From assembly GCF_042453785.1 (NCBI RefSeq), contig NC_091675.1:9932501-9996500 (forward strand): a DNA stretch of 64,000 nt. The letters are read 5' to 3'. This DNA comes from Malus domestica (taxonomy: Eukaryota > Streptophyta > Magnoliopsida > Rosales > Rosaceae). Below the pieces are notes generated by a model. That model did not search any database. It had not been told where the DNA came from and saw nothing but the letters and a program-made list of their open reading frames with translations. The position numbers and the translations under genes are program-made. Below, piece after piece: positions 46,267-59,300 of this stretch (position 1 is its first letter; the number at the start of each line of letters is the position of its first letter).

Positions 46267-47019
46267 ATGGGAAGAGTGATGGGAGCTATCCCGTATATTC
46301 TTGGGTTTACAATCAATGTGCGTATCGGGTGCAGCTCTATCATGATCAAGGGCACGTTCAGAGCTGATATGAAGTTCATTGTGTTTTTATGTTATAAAAA
46401 CATAGTAGCTTTGTTTGCTCTACTAATAGTGACACTCTACAACAGACGGGGACCTTCGGTTCCCAATGGTCATCTTTTAGCTTGGATCATTTGCTTGGCC
46501 ATATTCGAGTAAGTACCCTATCTTAAATTAAAATTGAAAAACAAATAATTTTTATTTTAAGGATTAATTATTTTTCATTCAACATGCCATTTTTGGGGCA
46601 ACTTGTTGTGTTTGCTAGACTACGGTTCACGCTTGCCAGTTTCTCTAGTTGTATTATCGCAATTGGCCCGGCCTTGACATTCGTCGTCTCGTGGTATCGC
46701 AAGTATGTTCTAAACTATCGGCTAATTGTCATTTACAACTTATTTAATTTTTGTTAGTAAAGTATTTAAATTTGATTTTCATTTTTCGTGTGACAGGTTG
46801 GAGACGGTCCATATTCATGAAAGGTGTAGTCAAGCAAAATTGCTATGGGTGTTGATGGTGATCAGTGAAGCCATAGGTGTGAGCCTGATTGATGGCCCCA
46901 TTATCACCATTGTGCTTCACTAGTTGTGGCCACCCTTCAAGCTATCTAATAATTGGGTGAGAGGTCCACTGCTAGTTGGGATTTCAGTTATCCTTTCGGT
47001 ATGCTACAACTTGTTGATT
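46267..47019 (+). pseudogene. WAT1/UMAMIT-like partial gene, unit 6
   Basis: Exon A is fully open from ATG (GRVMGAIPYILGFTINVRIG) to the donor (LAWIICLAIFE). The exon B acceptor is again AT instead of AG, and exon C carries a deletion near the IVLH block followed by a stop. It is the last unit with all three exon remnants. Confidence 0.78.
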
Positions 47020-47049
47020 GTAAGCGTGCTTACTTTTTGTTTGTTTTTG

Positions 47050-48207
47050 TTGATTGTGCTTGTTTTATGTTCATGTCCGGCCAACCTGTTGTATATCTAG
47101 AATCTAGAAGTATATATTTAAAGAAACAAAAATTAGGATCCCAATGTGCATTTCATATTAACTCTTTACACCAATCTCTAACTCATTGATTTGTCTCATT
47201 TTGTTAGTACATTTGTGCTCATTTAATGTTTGAGTTGGGCCAACCCATTGTACATTAACAATATTTAAATAAACTAAAATCAGAAACCCAATATGCATTT
47301 CATACAAATCATTTACACCAATTCTCTAAGCAAATTTAGTTATACTCACCTACTCATACCGAAAAATTAAAACCCTTTTTTTTTCTTCATATATGTTTTT
47401 TTTTTCACAATTTCAATGGATTTGTGGTTCTTCATAATGGTAATTTGAATTCTGAATTTGAATTATGGGGTTTTTAGGCTGTTTGAAGCTGGAACAAAAA
47501 TTTCAAGTCAAGCATATATGTTCCTTTAGCACTAGAACATTGACACATATGCCACTTGAAACTTATGTAACTTGACATGATAGACTTCTTGGCGTCCTCT
47601 GGTTCCCTTTTCCTTCATGGCATTCTCTAGTTCTCCCAATGTCATTGCTACTCTTCCTTCTCCTAGCCTTAGTGCTCTTGTTTCTTCTAAACTTAGTGAC
47701 ACTAATTATCTCCGAAAGCCAAGTCCGTCACTATGCTAAGGCCTCCCGTATCTCTGAAAGATAAATCAAACTTTTAAGTTTTATGATACGTTAAAAGTAA
47801 ACAAAATGTTATGTAAGAAAAAGGATGCAGCTTTTGACCTCCCACTATTACGTTTTATGTGTGTTTCTATTTGAAAGAAATCCCAAATTAGAGTAGTACT
47901 TTTAATAGATTGTGCTCATTTTATGTTCGTGTCGGGCTAACTTGTTGTACATCTAGAAGTATATATTTAAAGACAAAAATTAGGAACCCAATGTGCATTT
48001 CATATTAACTATTTTCACCAATCTCTAACCCATTGATTTGTCTCATTTTGTTAGTACATTCGTGCTCATTTTATGTTTGGGTTGGGCCAACCTATTGTAC
48101 ATTAATAATATTTAAATAAACTAAATCAGAAACCCAATATGCATTTCATACAAATCATTTACACCAATTATGTAAGCAAATTTAGTTCTACTCACCTACT
48201 CATACTG
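47050..48207 (+). repeat. Duplicated tail of the WAT1-like array and flanking spacer
   Basis: The spacer that follows exon C appears twice at the right end of the array, at about 47050-47366 and 47908-48207. Both copies run to the same phrase CTCACCTACTCATAC. Between them (47367-47907) is unrelated AT-rich sequence without a supported gene. Confidence 0.75.
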
Positions 48208-49426
48208 AATATATAAACTACACAAGACTAACCTTTGGATTAAGGTTGGTTTATATCGTGTCTTTATTGGCCTATGATCAGTGGATACGTTGGTTTACAT
48301 CATTTTCTGAAAACAAAAAAAAAGTTATGGAATTTTATGTTAGAGTAGACAAATTATGCATAAGCCAGTAATTGATGGCTGGAGTTTTACTTATTCCACA
48401 CTCAATCTGAACTAGATGACCAACCTAATTTTTGATATTAAGACACATTATGACTTGGATTAGATGAGCCCATTTCGATGTTTAAAGACCAAAAATTGAT
48501 GTAGATGGTTATTGAGGTTAACTGCTACGCTTTGGTTGCCGGCTGCTACTTGCCCCACTAAAACACCAAGGTACTGTTTGGTACGTGGGATGGGACGGAA
48601 CACCCTTGTCCCATGTTTGGTGTGCCAAAGACAGTGGAATGCGCTATCCCACATAATGAGTTTTGACTGAATTTTCGTTCCACCTCACCCCCTTAGAACG
48701 ACTGGTTCCACCCCTATGGAACACAAAATTATAACATTTTAAGACAAAAATGCCCCTTAACTTTTTCAATATTTACACCATCCAAATCATAAAACAAACC
48801 CTAATCCATTCTCTGATGCTGCCTTTCTTTTCCCGTAGCATTCATCCTTATCCTCATCATTTCCCCATCTTTTCCGCCGACTACACCCAACTAGCAGGCA
48901 GCAGCACAGAGCCATGTCTGTCGCGCTGTAGATTGACCCAAGTATGCGATTGAATATTGATAGCTTGTTGAATCTCATTTTTTGACTTTAATCGATTGAT
49001 AGCTTGTTGAAAGTTTTATGGGTTTCAATTAATCGAGATTTTCTTTTTTATCTTTTGTTGCTGATCTTATTTATTCAAGGGCCTCAAAATTTATGGGTTT
49101 ATTGAACACTATAATAAGGTCTCTCGTATCGCCGAAAGATAAATCAAACTTTGAGTTTTATGATACGAATGGTAGAATTACCTACTTGTCCAAAATTTAT
49201 CTTTCTAAAATGTTATTTGTGTGAAAAAAGTTATTGGGCTGAAAGAGAAAAAAGCAAAAGTATATGGAGGCCCAATTAGTTGATACTTGGGTCACCCGGG
49301 TCAATACCCGAAACACCATCAGTGAGAGACTGACTGAGATCTGAGAAGAACGGAGGAGAAAAAGTCCTTCCTGCACATTTCCCTTGCTATTAGTCCTACT
49401 GAGAGAGGTATGAACAACGACAATCC
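48208..49426. other. Intergenic spacer upstream of RSW3
   Basis: AT-rich spacer. At 49116-49160 a phrase around CGAAAGATAAATCAAACTTTGAG repeats one at 47755-47790 (GAAAGATAAATCAAACTTTTAAG), so some sequence is shared with the array end. 48560-48740 resembles a small dispersed repeat (GGTACTGTTTGGTACGTGGG). The last 150 bp should hold the RSW3 5' leader. No gene is supported. Confidence 0.4.
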
Positions 49427-52400
49427 ATGAAGATGGAAATGGAAAGGCAGATCAGAATCCCCAATCGAAATCCGACGGTCTTCGTTTTCCTCCTACTCCT
49501 TGTCAATTGTCAGCTGTGCTCCGTCGTCTCCTGGAAGAAAGAAGAGTTCAGGAACTGTAACCAAACCCCATTCTGCAAACGAGCCCGTGGCCGCAAACCC
49601 AGCTCCTCCTCCTTCGCCGCCCATGACGTATCTATCTCCGACGGTGACCTCACAGCCAGGCTTGTCCCCTCCGACGAAACCCTGGAAGATCAAGACCAAA
49701 TCAAGCAATTGATTCTCACTCTTTCTGTTTACCAAGATGGGATCTTGCGGCTCAGGATCGACGAGGACCCCAAACTTGATCCACCCAAGAAGCGTTTCGA
49801 GGTTCCCGATGTGGTTATGCCGGAGTTTTTGAGCAAGAAGCTATGGTTGCAAAGGCTTTCAACGGAGACCATCGGCGGCGATGCAAGTCCTTCGTCAATC
49901 GTCTACTTGTTGGATGGCTACGAGGCGGTGCTCCGGCACGATCCCTTCGAGGTGTACGTGCGCAAAAAGGGAGGTAATCGCGTAGTTTCTATGAATTCTC
50001 ATGGTTTATTTGATTTTGAGCAATTGAGGGTGAAAAAGGATGGTGAGGATTGGGAGGAGAGGTTCAAAGGGCATACAGATACGAGGCCTTTCGGCCCGCA
50101 ATCGATTAGTTTCGATGTGTCCTTTTACGATGCTGATCATGTGTATGGGATTCCTGAGCGTGCTACAAGCTTTGCTCTGAAGCCCACTAGAGGTCCTGGG
50201 GTTGAGGTTTCTGAGCCCTATAGATTGTTTAACTTAGATGTGTTTGAGTACCTTCATGATTCCCCATTTGGACTTTATGGTTCCATACCCTTGATGATTT
50301 CCCACGGCAAGTCACGCGGGACTTCTGGTTTCTTTTGGTTGAATGCTGCTGAGATGCAGATTGATGTTCTTGGAACCGGCTGGGATGCAGAGTCTGGCAT
50401 TTCTCTCCCTACGTCACAATCTAGGATCGATACACATTGGATGAGTGAGGCAGGTATCGTCGATGCCTTCTTTTTCGTAGGACCTGGACCTAAGGATGTA
50501 GTCCGCCAGTACACGAGTGTAACTGGAACACCTGCAATGCCACAGTTGTTTGCTGTGGCCTATCACCAATGTAGGTGGAATTATCGTGATGAGGAGGATG
50601 TTGAGCAAGTTGATTCTAAGTTTGATGAACACGATATTCCGTATGATGTTTTGTGGCTTGATATTGAGCACACAGATGGGAAGAGATATTTGACATGGGA
50701 TAGAATGCTTTTTCCACATCCAGAGGAGATGCAGAGGAAGTTGGCTGCTAAGGGTAGGCACATGGTTACTATTGTGGATCCTCATATTAAGCGGGATGAT
50801 TCCTACTTTTTGCACAAAGAGGCCACAGAAAAGCAGTATTATGTTAGGGATGCCACTGGAAAGGATTATGATGGGTGGTGCTGGTCTGGTTCATCATCGT
50901 ATTTGGATATGTTGAGGCCAGACATCAGGTCCTGGTGGGCTGAAAAGTTCTCTTATGAGAATTATGTTGGCTCGACTCCTTCACTGTACATCTGGAATGA
51001 CATGAATGAGCCTTCTGTCTTCAATGGTCCCGAGGTAAGTTACTTAATTGCCACTGTACCATGCTTTTTATTGAGATTTGATTTCTTTTTAGTCATATAT
51101 TTATGCCTTATTATTTCAATATAATATTCTTTATTGTTATTCAATGTTAAGGCACATTTATTAAGTTCAGTCACAATAAAAAAAAAAATTGTTGCAGTAG
51201 CATCATGAACAAATATATGATTACATTAAGGAAGTGGGATTGTGTAAGGAATCAGGTTTAATTGCCATAGCGACATTTTTTGTCTTTTGTATTCGCTTGG
51301 AATCTCTCACTGCATTCTTGGTCTCTAGTTCTTACATATTATGTTTGTTGCAGCATTGATATCTTTTGTGGAATTTCTTTGTGGTTAATATTTTCCCATC
51401 GAATGTACATTGTTTCCTTATAGACTAGTTTATTGAAATATAATATTAGAATAGAAAACTTTATTCGAGCAAGGATGAGGTGGGCATTTTGGTTTACAGG
51501 CATCAAGTTCTATAGTTATGACTCAACCATATCCCTGTACTAGCCTAGTTTGAGCAGGCAAATACTTTAATAATACTGCTGCTTGAGAATAATAGGGGGA
51601 AGTTGGTCAAATTTGAGGTGCTGAGAAGATGGAATTTTTAAGTTGGTCGTAGCACAAACTGAAAATCCGGAATGTACAAATGAATTTAACATTGATTTCT
51701 TTTCTTTACTTGTAAACCTTCTATTCAAATGTATGCTTAATTTAGGTGAATTACACTCAAGATTTCTTACCAATACTGTCTTCTATATTAGTTATGATGT
51801 CTAAATTTGCAATGGATTTAGGATTAACTTGTGGCTTCTTAGACTGGTTTGGAACTGATAACTGTATGTCTAACTCTGCGAATTAACTTTGGCCTATTGG
51901 TTGAAAACAAACAAGCGTACTAAACTCCTTGTTAGACTAGCCTAAATGCAGTCTCTAAAGCTTGAAATCAGCTCAATAATTTTTCCAAGTCAGACGCCAG
52001 TACAACTTAAGTTCTTAAACTCCCTGGGAATCACTTACTGTGGATTTTGGAGTTTATAGTCCTGTATTGCTTATTTTATGTCTTGGTCCATTGTCAATAA
52101 AACGATAGGCTTTAGCTCGTTTATGAACTATTAGTGATACAATATGTGACTGACTAAGAATGAAATCAACCTGAAAGGATTAGAGAAACACTCTCAATTT
52201 TTCATTTTTTGCTGATGCTGCATTAGAGGACCATAGGAAATTGTGATTACTGAGTGTTTATGACTTGTTTGGTTAGCCCCTTTTTTTCGTTAATTTTAAT
52301 TTCTAGTATACCATCTAACCATCTCATGATTGTTGACCATGACCAGGTTACAATGCCTAGAGATGCTTTACATGTCGAAGGTGTAGAACATCGAGAGTTA

Positions 52401-54818
52401 CACAATGCCTATGGGTACTACTTTCACATGGCTACAGCAGATGGGCTTGTGAAGCGAGGTGATGGAAGGGATAGACCTTTTGTTTTATCGAGAGCAGTAT
52501 TTGCTGGAAGTCAAAGGCATGGAGCAATATGGACAGGAGATAATTCAGCTGATTGGGATCACCTTAGGGTTTCAGTTCCAATGGTTTTGACGCTTGGTAT
52601 TACTGGGATCTCATTCTCAGGTATCAAAAGCAATATTTTTGTATTAACACGAAGTTTCTTTTTCAACTGGTGCTCATGGCTGTAATGTTGTTACAGGTGC
52701 TGATGTTGGTGGTTTCTTTGGCAATCCAGAACCTGAGTTGTTAGTTCGTTGGTATCAGTTAGGAGCATACTATCCATTTTTCAGAGCCCATGCCCATCAT
52801 GACACCAAAAGGCGAGAACCATGGTTATTTGGGTAGGAGTTCCCCTCTATAAGATGATTTTTGCCATTTTAGAATGTTCTCTATCAAGTGAATATCGTAC
52901 TATCTAATTCAGACATAGGCCAACTTATAGTGATTTAATTTCTCTTTGAAAGAAATGAAATGGAATATTTGTAGTACTTTTGGTGGGCAAGAATTCTATG
53001 ATGGTTAAGTGCCTTTAAATGAACAGTGCTGTGATACTTATGCAATATGACCTGTTGATGCTGCATGAGGGATGTTAAACAACATAGCATAAACTTTGGA
53101 CTTTGGAGTAGACATGATTGTCATCATTTTATATGATCAGATTGCTTGCTTGGTCATGTTTCTTGTGAACATTTTAATGTCTAGAAAGATGATATTATTA
53201 TTGCTTGAAATGTCACAGGAATCATAACCTGCTCAATGAAAAACTGAAACGTGTTTCTATCTGATTGAAAATTTGATAGGAACATTGCTGGTATAGGATA
53301 TTACCATATTTATCACTTAAATCACTCAATGGTCTTTACCTTGATTACAGGGAAAAAAATACTGAACGTATTAGGGAGGCCATACACACTCGTTACATGT
53401 TGCTTCCATATTTCTACACATTATTTAGAGAGGCAAACACAACTGGTGTTCCAGTTATTCGTCCATTATGGATGGAGTTCCCTTCTGAAGAAGCTACTTT
53501 CAGCAATGATGAGGCTTTCATGATTGGAAGCAGTCTTCTGGTGCAAGGGATTTATACAGAGGTAGTATAGAGGCTGATATTACTCATTCATTTAGCTTTC
53601 TTCCCGTCTATCTGTTTTTGTGTTCTCCACTTTTGATACTGTTGCCATGATTTTACTTTGTTGTACTAGCGTGCAAGACATGCTTCAGTGTATTTGCCTG
53701 GGAAGGAATTATGGTATGACACAAAAACTGGAGTCACATACAAGGGTGGTAAAACCTATAAGTTGGACGTTAATGAAGAAAGTATTCCTGCTTTCCAAAG
53801 GGCTGGAACCATCATACCAAGGAAAGACCGGTTTCGTCGAAGTTCCACACAGATGGTGAATGATCCATACACACTGGTATGTTTTTGATTTTAAAGTTAA
53901 GGATTTTTGATTATAATAGATAAGCTTTTGTATGTATAGAAGTTAGAACAAGGATTTCTGCATCTTTGATATAAAAATATCCATTAATGAAAGATGTAAA
54001 TCCATTTGAGGGCTCATTGGTTGTCTATTTCCTATCCTTGCTTGAATCCCAGTCTCCTAGGTAAGCATCAAAGAAGATCCTCAGTTTTTAGTGTTTCTGC
54101 AAACTTCATCATGTCGAGAACATAGTTGAACTTCATCATGTTGATGAAATAGTTCCTGCCCATACGTCTGAGATGAACAATTTAGCAAGAAAATCTAGAG
54201 GGTGTGGCTTTTAAGATTGGGGGTTACTTCTGTATGGGTCCCAGTCATGGTCAATAGAAATCCACATTTTTGCACACATTTCCAGCCTATGCCAATTTGT
54301 TTACATGTTTTAATTGAAATACGATTTAACTGTGAAGTTGAACACTGTTGTTTCTTTCTGTAGTACCTTTTTCTAGTGAACTTTTCTTTGTGGCATGAAA
54401 AGCGTACGCTGTAGAGTGGATGGTTGTAATTTTTTTGTACATGCTGCAGGTGATAGCACTTAATAGTTCACAAGCAGCCGAAGGTGAACTTTACGTCGAC
54501 GATGGTAGAAGCTTTGGATTTCAGGAAGGGGCCTACATCCATCGTCGTTTTGTATTCTCAGATGGAAAGCTCACATCTCTTAATATGGCACCCGTTGCCC
54601 CTGGCCAAAACCAGTTTTCTTCTGAATGTGTGATCGAGAGGATTATTCTGCAAGGACTCTCCACTGGGCACAAAGGTGCTCTAATTGAACCTGCAAACCA
54701 GAAGGCCGAGATTGAACTGGGCCCGCTTCTCCTTCATTCAAAGAAAGGCCCAACTGCAATAACCATCCGCAAGCCGAATGTCCGCGTCGCCGATGATTGG
54801 GTGATAAAACTGTTTTAG
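49427..54818 (+). CDS. RSW3: ER glucosidase II alpha subunit (GH31)
   Basis: Six exons: 49427-51034, 52347-52620, 52697-52832, 53351-53561, 53670-53876 and 54450-54818. The product is 934 residues (Arabidopsis RSW3 ~921). The enzyme removes the two inner alpha-1,3-glucoses from N-glycans in the ER and so feeds the calnexin cycle; Arabidopsis mutants rsw3/psl5 affect cellulose synthesis and EFR receptor folding. A hydrophobic signal peptide ([16 protein letters not shown]) covers about residues 18-34. The GH31 nucleophile motif [14 protein letters not shown] ends exon 1, with Asp525 as nucleophile. WTGDNSADW carries the likely acid/base Asp601. There is no HDEL; retention is by the beta subunit. 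Two further in-frame ATG codons lie within six codons of the chosen start, so the exact start is open by a few residues. Confidence 0.96.
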
Positions 54819-56323
54819 AAATTTAAATTTTTCCTTGCATTCCCGTGCAGTGAACTGATAAACTGTCTGGTAGGACGTTTTTTCTTCCTGTGTTTTTTTT
54901 GGGTTAAGGAGGGATGTTTCTTAGATTTGTAGTACTGCAGGAAAACACTATATCCGTCTGATATACGTTTCCGTTTAGGTGAGTTCTTGTTGTGGTTCGT
55001 CCGTAAGTGGCGATTCGACACCTTAATAACTCGACCTAAATGGCGAGAGTGGACTTGGAATTGATATGAATTTCATCTGATCGGTCTTCGTTATGCGATC
55101 AAACTAACATCTAACATGTTTATTAGCGGCTTGCTTGACCCCTACGCTAAACGTAATAATCTTACTTCAGATGAGTGTCGAGTAATCGAACTTGAATACA
55201 CCACCAATTGATTCCAGAATGCAGCAGCACCAATATCAATATCGGATTTCGGAGGCCCCGGCGGGGCAGGTCACCAACGGTTGACCTGTCGATAAGAAAT
55301 TTGAACCACCAAATTTGCATGTGAAACCCTAGGTTTGGATTTTTTGCCATCACCGCCGCCGCCACCACCATCCCCGGGTTCTTGTCTCTCGTCTCCCTGA
55401 GTGAGTAGAGATGGCTCTAAGGTAGAGTTCGATGATGAAACCGAGTTTAGAGGGTTGAACAAGGTGATCATGAGGACAATCTTTTTTTGGTGGTGGAGTA
55501 CAAGCATCTGAGACGGCTGAGATGTCGGCGGCCTCGGAAGAAGGGGCTTCGATGTTCTTCTGCCATCCTGATTAACTAATTAGAAAATTTAGGTTTGATG
55601 AAAATATTGAGGGACATCAACGCCTTTTTATCTAGGGTTCGAATGAAAACGTCGATAAAAGTAAATTAACCACAGGTTTTTCTCAAATAAATTCCCAAGG
55701 GAAAGCAAGTTTTGCTACTCGAGCTTTTCCGAAGTACCTGTTAATACCGAAAGAAAGCTATTTCGAAAAACAAAAGCATATACAAAGCAGATTGAATTCA
55801 TCAAACTCAGAGCTCAATCAAACATTCACATACGAATAGCTTTGATGTCAATACAAATAATGGTATATATATAGTCAACAGAATGTGCCATATCACAAAC
55901 AAATACAAAAATATAAAGTGCAAAATCTGCTCCCCCCCCCCCCCCCCCACCACCCACCCACCTAAAAAAATGAAGTGAACCCCTGAATAAAGATGAGTGC
56001 AATACCACAATATGGTATTGTACATCAACCAGCCTTTCCCAGAAACCGATCTTTCGAAAACCCTATAACCCCTGAATACCCTACACAAACAATTACAAGA
56101 GACCAAGGGGAATAAAGAAAAGGGGAATATAAGAGAATACCGACCAGGCATCTTGGCGGCCAACGGAAGCCTCTCTCGATATATTTTCAAATTCAATCAA
56201 AATTCCACCATCAGCGATGATAAGTCTTTCTTCTGGAAAATAAGCGGATATTCTTCTTCCCATGTGACAAAGGATTTGGTTGCCAAATTACGTAACCCGA
56301 AGCAAAAGAATCACTTGACAGTT
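54819..56323. other. Spacer between convergent RSW3 and auxilin-related genes
   Basis: Holds the 3' flanks of both genes. A GC-richer patch at 55190-55560 has open frames on the minus strand (55162-55507) with Gly-rich low-complexity coding and no family signature. A C run lies at 55932-55948. No gene is supported. Confidence 0.4.
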
Positions 56324-59300
56324 TTAAAAAAGCTCCTCCGAATTGAACTTGTTCCAAGCTTCCTACATAGTGCCATAATTCCAGGAGTGCAATTTCAGAA
56401 GCTTGTACAATAATACTAGTGCCACACCAAAATAGGCTTGAATAATAATATTAATGTTAAATCAAGTAACTGAATCGGAAATAAAACCAACTGTTATGGG
56501 ATAACGACAAACAGATTTTCTAGAATACAGCTTCATTTATAAAAATGTTATATACCTTAAGAAGATCGAACACTTTCTCGGCTATATACTTCTGTTGAAG
56601 ATTCGCACCCTTCTGTTGTACCTTATCAGGATGAATGCACAAAGTTGCCTTCCTATATACTTTCTTAACTGAGGCAGCAGTAATCATATCCGTTAAAGAA
56701 ATTGGCTGCCAACCACACTCAGGCCAGAGCACCTGATGGTCATTCAACAATTCAGGTCAGTATAAGCAGCACAAGTTACAAACTGTGGAAATATTTCAAT
56801 ATTCAAAGTACATCCAATGCTATCAAGTAATTTAGCACAATTAAAAAAAAAAAAAAACAGGTTTTATATATGCTCATGGGACTAAAATTGACAATTTAAA
56901 CAACTTAAAACTGATTTGGCATTCTGCTAAGCCTCCCTCTCTAACTGCCATATGCAGACAAGAACACCAACATGCAAACAAACAAACAAAAATCTAATGA
57001 GCGTTCTCTCAAACCTCCAAGCACATGCCACGAAACCTTTTGAACACTCTCTAGTAGGACTTCACCGATTTGGCCATCGATCATAAGTCATAACCCACCA
57101 TAGAAACCATTGTTCCGTAAAGAATATTTCACAACTCCAAACCTTGATGCACTCTAAACCTCGACACGTTTAAAAGAAAAAAAAAAAAAAGAATTGTCAT
57201 AATGTGGAGCTTAAGGATGGCAAAATATTATTCCAACATACATATTGCATGGTCGATAGCAAAGCACGCAAGTTCCCCTCTTTCCCTGCAGCCCAACGCT
57301 TGATCTCAACATCTAGTGTTTCAGCAATCCTCTGAAGACATATACAAGAATAAACCATCAGCGACAACACTATAACTTCATATGAGCTTCAGTACAGCTC
57401 AGATGCTAAGGCATGAAGAGAAATAAACAGCTTGCAAATAAAAGTAAACATACACATACATACAAAAATTGATGACAAGCAAAAGTACTATGCCAATTCA
57501 AGAATTATAAAATCACACTTATAAGTGATAACACTAGCTTCCTAGGCAATATTAATCACAGATGTAACTTTGTGGCACACAAAATTAGAAGGCAAGAAAT
57601 TGAGTTCTATATCTACAAAATGAGAACAAATTAACATTGACATCTTATGAAAACAATGCCAAAATATTTACATCTTTGGTTGGTAAACTCACACACACAT
57701 AATTATATGTACACAAATCGCACGTGAATATAGTTCTTTATATAAGACACTAATAGTTCGTGAGCATGTGCATGTAGGAGAAGAACTGAGTTGGCTTAAG
57801 ATTTGTTAATAGTCTTTTCCCCTTTATGCTTCTTACCACAATCATCCCTATTTATTAAAGTTGTTTAAGATCTGTTTGGAAGTTTTAACAATATATTAGT
57901 CTTATTATGGCTTCTAAATTGACAAAGAAGATTATCTTAGTAATACTGCAGAATTCTAGACTAAAGAGAATAACTGAATTTGATTCCAAACTATAAAGGA
58001 ATTTTTACGTTTTTTTTCTTTTTGTTCATTGTTTTTGGTCATTCAACTCAGTATTAGAAAGTAAAAGACAGGAAGGACAACCTAGCACAACCTTAGATTG
58101 AATCAACTCCAGGCCAATAACAACATGCCTAAACCCATATTACATGCAAACCCTAGTCTATACATCCAATTAAACAGAAAGATTCAACACATAGAACACA
58201 TTGGAAGAATGGAAGATAGAATTACAGTTCTCTCCACTTGGTCTCTTTGGGCTTGAAGGTCCCTCTCATTCTTTTCAGCAAGTGCCTTCAACTGAAAATC
58301 AAAGACAACAATCCAAACTTCTCAGAAATGATAATAAAGTTAAACATAGCAGAGACGTGTGTGCATTATATAAATTAGTTCAGATCTGAGGAACATACAG
58401 TGAGATTCACAATGTATTTCCACAATCCAAACCGTCAAGCTTTTAGGTCTTTTCCCAAAGATGATCCTTGCAAAATCACTCCAAATCCAAAACTATTTAC
58501 CACTCAGTTAAATGGTTGTTATTTTAGTATTTTCTTGAAAATACCGTGTTCCTCTATTCTTCACTACAAGTCTACAATTGGATGTCTTATTTGTTTCCAC
58601 TGTGTCTAAGTTTTTGCAAGGATGATCTTCAAATAATGAACTAAGAAATAGATGGTTTGAATCACTGAAATAAAATTCGGACAGGGTCCCACAAGGTGTC
58701 CTTCAAACTGGTTTATTTGGAAAATCCCTCAACATAAGGGGCCTGGAGGAACATGTATCTTTTCCAAATTTATTCAAGGGAACAAAAAATATGTAAATCT
58801 AATGAAGAAACCACATACCGTACGCTCCTGGGTCCTTTGGTGTCGTTCCAACCTGGCTCTTCGCCTTTCTTCAGTCTCTCCTTCAACTTCCTGGAACTCT
58901 CCTCCAGAAGATGGAACACCTTTTCACAAAAATTAGGAAAGTTAAGCAGAAGCAACATTTTACAAAGAAACACAAGAGTATTTACAATCAAATAACTGAA
59001 CTGAATACGAGTTCCAAATTACCTCCAAAAATTGCTGAAAGATCATCAACAATATTTGTGGTTGAATTTGCTTTCCTTATGTTCGAGGAAGTAGTGGTCG
59101 ATGCCTTTGGCACTTCAGGCTCTTGCCTATTCTGAAATGGATCCTGAAAATATACAGCCACTAGTCAAAACATGATTTTCAAATGCAAATGAAAAAGAAT
59201 TTTGCAATATTGTCCTTACCGATGAGTTAGCCCTAGGTCGTGGTACACTGCTAGCTCGCCCCATGCTGAAAAAGTGCTCAAGATCATTATCACTCCTTTG

